From Herbaspirillum sp. SJZ107 (GTDB lineage Bacteria > Pseudomonadota > Gammaproteobacteria > Burkholderiales > Burkholderiaceae_D), in the NCBI RefSeq assembly GCF_006715485.1, contig NZ_VFNH01000005.1, positions 248,001-312,000 of the forward strand: a stretch of 64,000 nt of DNA, given 5' to 3'. Within the stretch, counting starts at the first letter, position 1, and the number at the start of each line of letters is the position of its first letter. The notes under the pieces are model-generated. The model was not told where the DNA came from. It did not search any database and saw only the letters and a list, made by a program, of their open reading frames with translations. The translations under genes were made by a program, and so were the position numbers. Positions 59,868-64,000 of the stretch are shown piece after piece.

Positions 59868-60443
59868 TCAGGACAGGCCGGCATCCTCGCGATTCACAAG
59901 CGCGTCATACTCCTCGGCATACACATAGTCGCCAGCACATACCGCATCGACATAGGTTTTGAACCACGTACCGAAGTCCGGTGCCAGCAAGGTGCGTTCC
60001 GCCGCGTCATGCCACATGCTGATGACTTGTCCTGCCTGTCCGGTGGCAGCAGGCGCCAGGTCGATGCAGAAATGGTCGCCGCCACCATTGTGGGTAAAGG
60101 GAATCCAGCACGCATTCCACCAGTCGTTGCGGATACCGGGTGCAGGTTCGGACTCGGCGCCGTCGAAATCATCGTCGTCCAGCAGTTCTTTCCACACGCT
60201 CCATTGGTCCTGGACCTGATCGCTCGACAGAAACTCGCAACCGTCGAACAGGCCACCCCCGGAATTCGTGCGCTGTCCGTTATGGATCTTGAGACAGGCA
60301 ACGTAATCCTCAGGCAACTTGACGCCGAGCGCTCGTTCAAGTGAGGCAATCTCTTCGTCGCTGGCCGGCGGATTGAGACATCCCAGGCCTTCTGGCCAGT
60401 TCTCTGCCAGCCACGCTTCGAATCGGTCCCATAAATTCTTCAT
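59868..60443 (-). CDS. SMI1/KNR4 family protein
   Basis: 191 residues. The SUKH fold pattern is plain: NPPASDEEIASLERALGVKLPEDYVACLKIHNGQ near the N-terminus, the SxWPGY-like middle, and NACWIPFTHNGGGDHFCIDLAP near residue 110-135. SUKH proteins are very often immunity proteins against polymorphic toxins, but some are stand-alone. There is no toxin gene here. Only about 30 bases separate its ATG from the strong terminator of dxs, so its promoter is hard to place. Confidence 0.85.
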   Translation of the reverse strand: MKNLWDRFEAWLAENWPEGLGCLNPPASDEEIASLERALGVKLPEDYVACLKIHNGQRTNSGGGLFDGCEFLSSDQVQDQWSVWKELLDDDDFDGAESEPAPGIRNDWWNACWIPFTHNGGGDHFCIDLAPAATGQAGQVISMWHDAAERTLLAPDFGTWFKTYVDAVCAGDYVYAEEYDALVNREDAGLS

Positions 60444-60470
60444 GCAGATTCCATTGAGGTTGTCGAAATG

Positions 60471-60502
60471 AAAACGCCACCCTCGGCAAGCCGGGGGTGG
60501 CG
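60471..60502 (-). terminator. Rho-independent terminator after dxs
   Basis: On the minus strand CGCCACCCCCGG pairs with CCGAGGGTGGCG across a short loop, followed by TTTTC. It lies 28 bases after the dxs stop and 28 bases before the SMI1/KNR4 start. The final GGGTGGCGTTTT is identical to the terminator at 59791-59824. Confidence 0.8.
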
Positions 60503-60530
60503 CTCTTGTCGCACATGAAAACGACGCAGA

Positions 60531-62402
60531 TCAGGTGTTGTTCACCACAAGGCGCGGCTCGCCGATCCCGAAGCGCTCGCGGATCGACTTGCCGATGCCG
60601 TGCGCGTCCAGGCCCACGGACGCCAGCAGCAGCGCCGGATCGCCATGGTCGATGAACTTGTCCGGCAGGCCCAGCATCAGCAGCGGTTTGACGATACCTT
60701 CGGTGGCCAGCGCCTCGGCCACGGCCGAACCGGCACCGCCCATGATGCAGCCCTCTTCCACCGTCACCAGGTAGTCGTGGTCCCTGGCCAGGCGCTTGAC
60801 CAGTTCGACGTCGAGCGGCTTCACGAAGCGCATGTCGGCGACCGTGGCGTTGAGGTCGTCGGCCGCCTTCAGGCTGTGTGCCACCATCGAACCGAAGGCC
60901 AGGATGGCGACGCTCTTGCCCTGGCGTTTCACCAGGCCCTTGCCGATCTCGATCGACGTCAGTTCCTGCTGGATGGCGGCGCCGACGCCGGCGCCGCGCG
61001 GGTAGCGCACCGCCGCCGGCCCCGGATAGTGATAGGCCGTGGTCAGCATGGTGCGGCATTCGTTTTCGTCCGACGGCGCCATCACGACCATGTTCGGGAT
61101 GCAGCGCAGGTAGGCGATGTCGTAGTTGCCCGCGTGGGTCGCGCCGTCGGCGCCGACCAGGCCGGCGCGGTCCAGCGCGAAAGTCACGTCCAGGTTCTGC
61201 AGGGCCACATCGTGGATCAGCTGGTCGTAGCCGCGCTGCAGGAAGGTCGAGTAGATCGCGACCACCGGCTTCATGCCTTCGGTGGCCAGGCCGGCGCCGA
61301 AGGTGACGGAATGCTGCTCGGCGATGCCGACGTCGAAGTAGCGCTCCGGGTATTGCTGGTGGAAGCGCACCATGCCCGAGCCTTCGCGCATCGCCGGCGT
61401 GATGCCGACCAGGCGTTTATCCGCGGCGGCCATGTCGCACAGCCAGTTGCCGAACACTTCGGTGTAGGTGATCTTGGCCGGCGCCGTGGCCGGCTTGATG
61501 CCTTCGACGGGGTTGAACTTGCCGGTGCCATGGTACAGGATCGGCTCGGCCTCGGCCAGCTTGTAGCCCTGCCCCTTCTTGGTCACCACGTGCAGGAACT
61601 GCGGGCCCTTGAGCTTGCGGATGTTCTGCAGCGTCGGGATCAGCGAGTCGAGGTCGTGGCCGTCGATCGGGCCGACGTAGTTGAAGCCGAATTCCTCGAA
61701 CATCGTGGCCGGGACCACCATGCCCTTGGCGTGTTCTTCGAGCTTTTTCGCCAGCTCCAGCATCGGGGCCGGCAGCACGCTTTTGCCGACGTTCTTGGCG
61801 GCGGCGTAGAACTGGCCGCTCATCAAACGCGCCAGGTAGCGGTTCAATGCGCCCACCGGCGGCGAGATCGACATGTCGTTGTCGTTCAGGACCACCAGCA
61901 GGTTGACGTCGTCCTCGACGCCGGCGTTGTTGAGTGCTTCGAAGGCCATGCCGGCGGTCATCGAGCCGTCGCCGATGACGGCGATTGCATGGCGCTTCTC
62001 GCCCTTGATCTTGGCTGCCGTCGCCATGCCCAGCGCCGCCGAGATCGAGGTCGACGAGTGCGCGGTGCCGAAGGTGTCGTATTCGCTTTCGTCGCGCTTC
62101 GGGAAGCCGGACAGGCCGTTGTGCTGGCGCAGCGTCGGCATGCGGTCGCGGCGGCCGGTCAGGATCTTGTGCGAGTAGGTCTGGTGGCCGACGTCCCACA
62201 CGATGCGGTCTTCCGGCGTGTTGAACACGTAGTGCAGCGCGATCGTCAGCTCGACGGTGCCGAGGTTGGACGACAGGTGGCCGCCGGTTTTCGATACCGA
62301 ATCCAGCAGGTAGTCGCGCAGCTCCGTGGCCAGCGGGGTGAGCTGGGTACGCGCCAGTTTGCGCAGGTCGGCCGGGTCGTTGATGGTCTCTAGCAGTTTC
62401 AT
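60531..62402 (-). CDS. dxs: 1-deoxy-D-xylulose-5-phosphate synthase
   Basis: 623 residues, the usual length. The thiamine diphosphate motif is GDGSMTAGMAFEALNNAG with the late Asn partner in LLVVLNDNDMSIS. The conserved phrase AEQHSVTFGAGLATEGMKPV and the DRAGLVGADGATHAG region belong to the second domain. The enzyme makes the first product of the non-mevalonate isoprenoid route. It is the third gene of xseB-ispA-dxs, beginning directly after ispA stops. A strong terminator follows. Confidence 0.96.
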   Translation of the reverse strand: MKLLETINDPADLRKLARTQLTPLATELRDYLLDSVSKTGGHLSSNLGTVELTIALHYVFNTPEDRIVWDVGHQTYSHKILTGRRDRMPTLRQHNGLSGFPKRDESEYDTFGTAHSSTSISAALGMATAAKIKGEKRHAIAVIGDGSMTAGMAFEALNNAGVEDDVNLLVVLNDNDMSISPPVGALNRYLARLMSGQFYAAAKNVGKSVLPAPMLELAKKLEEHAKGMVVPATMFEEFGFNYVGPIDGHDLDSLIPTLQNIRKLKGPQFLHVVTKKGQGYKLAEAEPILYHGTGKFNPVEGIKPATAPAKITYTEVFGNWLCDMAAADKRLVGITPAMREGSGMVRFHQQYPERYFDVGIAEQHSVTFGAGLATEGMKPVVAIYSTFLQRGYDQLIHDVALQNLDVTFALDRAGLVGADGATHAGNYDIAYLRCIPNMVVMAPSDENECRTMLTTAYHYPGPAAVRYPRGAGVGAAIQQELTSIEIGKGLVKRQGKSVAILAFGSMVAHSLKAADDLNATVADMRFVKPLDVELVKRLARDHDYLVTVEEGCIMGGAGSAVAEALATEGIVKPLLMLGLPDKFIDHGDPALLLASVGLDAHGIGKSIRERFGIGEPRLVVNNT

Positions 62403-63314
62403 TTATGCCTTCCGCTGCACGATCAGGTCCGCGAGTTCGCGCAGCCGCAGTGCTTGGTCTCCGAACGGCGCCAGCGCCTCATGCGCCTGCTGCCGCAATT
62501 GTTCCGCCAGTGCCTTGGATGGCTCCAGCCCCAGAATCGATACGTATGTCGGTTTGTTGGCCGCCGCATCCTTGCCCGCGGTCTTGCCCAGTGTCGCCGA
62601 ATCGGCGGTGGCGTCAAGCACGTCGTCGACCACCTGGAAGGCCAGGCCGATCGCGCGCGCGTAGGCCGCCAGCGCTTCCTGTTCGTGCGCGGCCAGGTCG
62701 CGGCCGGCCAGTGCGCCGAGCAGTACCGACACGCGCAGCATGGCGCCGGTCTTCAGCTGGTGCATGCGCTCCAGCTGTTCCAGGCTCAGCTTGAAACCCA
62801 CACTATCCAGGTCGATCGCCTGGCCGCCGCACATGCCGGCCGAACCGGCGGCTTCGGCCAGCAGGCGCAGCATCGTTACCAGGCGGGCGGGCGGCACACT
62901 GCCGGCGCCGGCCAGCACCTCGAAGGCTTGCGCCTGCAGCGCGTCGCCGACCAGCAGCGCGGTCGCTTCGTCGTAGGCCACGTGCACCGTCGGCTTGCCG
63001 CGGCGCAGGGCGTCGTCGTCCATGCACGGCATGTCGTCGTGCACCAGCGAATAGGCGTGGATCATTTCGACCGCACTGGCCGCGCGTGCCGTCGCATCCG
63101 GGTCGGCGCCGAACAGCGCGCCGCTGGCATACGCCAGCAGCGGCCGCACGCGCTTGCCGCCGCCCAGTACCGTGTAGCGCATCGCTTCGTGGAGCTTGGC
63201 CGGTTCACGGCCGGCCGGCGGCAGGAAGGCGCCGAGGGCGGCCTCGGTCTGCGCCTGGACGTCCTTCATCCAGTCGCCGAAGCCGGCGCGGGATGCCGAT
63301 ACAACGCCGCTCAT
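62403..63314 (-). CDS. ispA: Farnesyl diphosphate synthase (geranyltranstransferase)
   Basis: 303 residues from ATG 63314. The first Asp-rich motif is LVHDDMPCMDDDALRRG and the second is AFQVVDDVLDAT, both needed for Mg-bound prenyl substrates. GGGKRVRPLLAY lies early. The enzyme extends isoprenoid chains to C15 for quinones, heme O and undecaprenyl carriers. It overlaps xseB by four bases (ATGA) and stops right before dxs. Confidence 0.95.
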   Translation of the reverse strand: MSGVVSASRAGFGDWMKDVQAQTEAALGAFLPPAGREPAKLHEAMRYTVLGGGKRVRPLLAYASGALFGADPDATARAASAVEMIHAYSLVHDDMPCMDDDALRRGKPTVHVAYDEATALLVGDALQAQAFEVLAGAGSVPPARLVTMLRLLAEAAGSAGMCGGQAIDLDSVGFKLSLEQLERMHQLKTGAMLRVSVLLGALAGRDLAAHEQEALAAYARAIGLAFQVVDDVLDATADSATLGKTAGKDAAANKPTYVSILGLEPSKALAEQLRQQAHEALAPFGDQALRLRELADLIVQRKA

Positions 63315-63574
63315 GCGTCGTCTCCGCCGTCGCTGAAGGGCTTGAGCATCTCCCCTTCCAGCACCTTGACCTGCGCTTCGACCTTTTCCAGCTGGGCCGC
63401 GCAATAGCGCACCAGTTCGGAACCGCGCGCGTAGGCAGCGACCGAGGCTTCCAGCGGCAGCGCGCCGCCTTCCATCTGGCTCACCAGCTGGGCCAGTTCG
63501 GCCATCGCCTGTTCGAAAGACTCCGGAGCTTGCGTGCCGGCTACGGCGCTCTCCGCGGTTGTTTTATTTGGCAT
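63311..63574 (-). CDS. xseB: Exodeoxyribonuclease VII small subunit
   Basis: 87 residues. The conserved helices are SFEQAMAELAQLVSQMEGGALPLEASVAAYARGSEL (split as SFEQAMAELAQLVSQMEGG and LPLEASVAAYARGSEL) and YCAAQLEKVEAQVKVLEG. It assembles with XseA, which is elsewhere. It opens the xseB-ispA-dxs operon; the control region shared with the next gene lies to its right. Confidence 0.93.
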   Translation of the reverse strand: MPNKTTAESAVAGTQAPESFEQAMAELAQLVSQMEGGALPLEASVAAYARGSELVRYCAAQLEKVEAQVKVLEGEMLKPFSDGGDDA

Positions 63575-63813
63575 AATGACTTTGATTGTTTCGGGTCCTG
63601 GGCAACTTTGCGCGCAGCACGCCAGTCTAATCGCTTATTTTAAACAATCCTACTCGTGCATGACGGTGCAGCAGTCGCCGCAAGCTTGCAAGCAAAGATA
63701 CATTTTATCGCAAAGCGCCCCCGGATTCATGAAAACGATGCCATTCAGGCAATTTTTGAGCACGCTAGGACCACAACCGCGAGCGGGCCCGAGACTAGTG
63801 CCTCTTTACAGGC

Positions 63814-63819
63814 TATAAT
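63814..63819 (+). promoter_or_regulatory. Candidate -10 box of the rightward promoter
   Basis: TATAAT is a perfect sigma70 -10 hexamer, 133 bases before the ATG at 63952. The bases at the expected -35 position (about 63791-63796, GAGACT) match TTGACA poorly, so activation or an extended element may be needed. Confidence 0.4.
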
Positions 63820-63860
63820 CTCCGGTTCTGTCTCCGAATTACCGCATTCCGTTCCTTAAA

Positions 63861-63893
63861 AGAGCGTAAAAAACCGTAAAGGTTCTACGCTCT
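63861..63893 (+). promoter_or_regulatory. Leader hairpin upstream of the gene at 63952
   Basis: AGAGCGTA pairs with TACGCTCT, and inside it AACC pairs with GGTT, giving a two-part stem of 12 base pairs. It falls between the -10 candidate and the start codon, so it would be in the leader RNA. No T-run follows directly. Confidence 0.45.
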
Positions 63894-63951
63894 GTAATGC
63901 TGGTTCTCGGATTCTTTCTCTTCTTTGACTGATTTCTAAAGGGGGGTTGGG

Positions 63952-64000
63952 ATGTCCGATCTGGCTACCCACGCCAAGCTGGCGCGATCAATCGCGCAGC
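63952..64000 (+). CDS. Start of a gene cut by the right edge; possibly a Rieske-type ring-hydroxylating oxygenase alpha subunit
   Basis: Sixteen codons are visible from ATG 63952 (MSDLATHAKLARSIAQ) after the purine-rich site AAAGGGGGGTTGGG. Burkholderiales often have an aromatic ring-hydroxylating dioxygenase-type gene divergent from xseB with a very similar start, which is the basis of the name. The visible piece has no catalytic motif, so the call is tentative. Confidence 0.4.
   Translation, partial: MSDLATHAKLARSIAQ

Larger units (their letters stand above)
63575..63951. other. 377-base divergent control region
   Basis: No gene is seen. The stretch is AT-richer than the coding sequence. 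It should hold the xseB promoter (minus) and the promoter of the gene that starts at 63952 (plus). A perfect TATAAT stands at 63814-63819 and a hairpin at 63861-63893 (separate entries). Confidence 0.6.

Noticed and set aside
1..64000. CRISPR arrays, phage genes, transposases, integrases, rRNA
   Set aside because: None seen: no regularly spaced direct repeats and no recognisable mobility protein. The YqjE-like holin family gene is a chromosomal stress-type gene, not a prophage sign.

Overview
This is a GC-rich, gene-dense stretch of what looks like a main chromosome of a beta-proteobacterium of the Burkholderiales, most likely Oxalobacteraceae (Massilia/Telluria/Duganella group). The evidence is the caa3-type cytochrome oxidase operon with the beta-proteobacterial accessory genes (DUF2970, a 33-residue assembly protein, a twin-transmembrane gene), the oxyR-ubiA pair, pilT-pilU next to proC and the YggS gene, xseB-ispA-dxs, and a lone PEP-CTERM protein. 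The assignment is from gene content and order only. I saw no rRNA, tRNA, CRISPR array, integrase or transposase.

Layout. 1-12.7 kb: a DUF475 membrane protein divergent from an NhaR-type regulator, a CNNM/CorC-type transporter, an inverted pair of REP-like palindromes, two AraC regulators around a VOC protein, a GST, a gene-poor stretch with a decayed reading frame (6.4-6.9 kb), two unknown lower-GC genes, an NTF2-like protein, then a LytS-type kinase/LytTR regulator/ABC-2 exporter cluster. 12.7-17.2 kb: PEP-CTERM protein, divergent LysR-MFS pair, AI-2E family permease. 17.2-26.4 kb, minus strand: complete aa3/caa3 oxidase operon ctaC-ctaD-small protein-ctaG-DUF2970-ctaE, then SURF1, a SCO-like protein, ctaA, ctaB and sco, with a small twin-membrane gene on the opposite strand inside it. 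These genes make the oxidase subunits, heme A and the copper-delivery machinery.

26.6-39.1 kb: BioC-like methyltransferase, comF, trmL, an orphan LytS-type kinase, a secreted esterase, a secreted EEP-family hydrolase, D-lactate dehydrogenase-type enzyme, rfaE2, a PilU-type ATPase far from the pilus locus, oxyR, ubiA and a yqjD-yqjE-yqjK-like trio. 39.5-41.0 kb is a lower-GC island of genes I do not recognise. It begins with a near-perfect LexA (SOS) box just upstream of two consecutive small genes, which is the best candidate here for an undescribed function. 41.1-45.8 kb: proC, YggS, pilT, pilU, glutathione peroxidase, a small phosphatase. 45.8-59.7 kb: hydrolases, a GH97 glycosidase, a pentapeptide-repeat protein, an SDR/AraC/FAD-oxidoreductase group, PduO-type adenosyltransferase, rhomboid protease, a serine hydrolase and a diguanylate cyclase. 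59.8-64.0 kb: an SMI1/KNR4 gene placed after the dxs terminator, the isoprenoid genes xseB-ispA-dxs, and the start of a divergent gene with a structured leader.

Many long open frames antisense to real genes exist because of the GC bias of this genome; they are not annotated.
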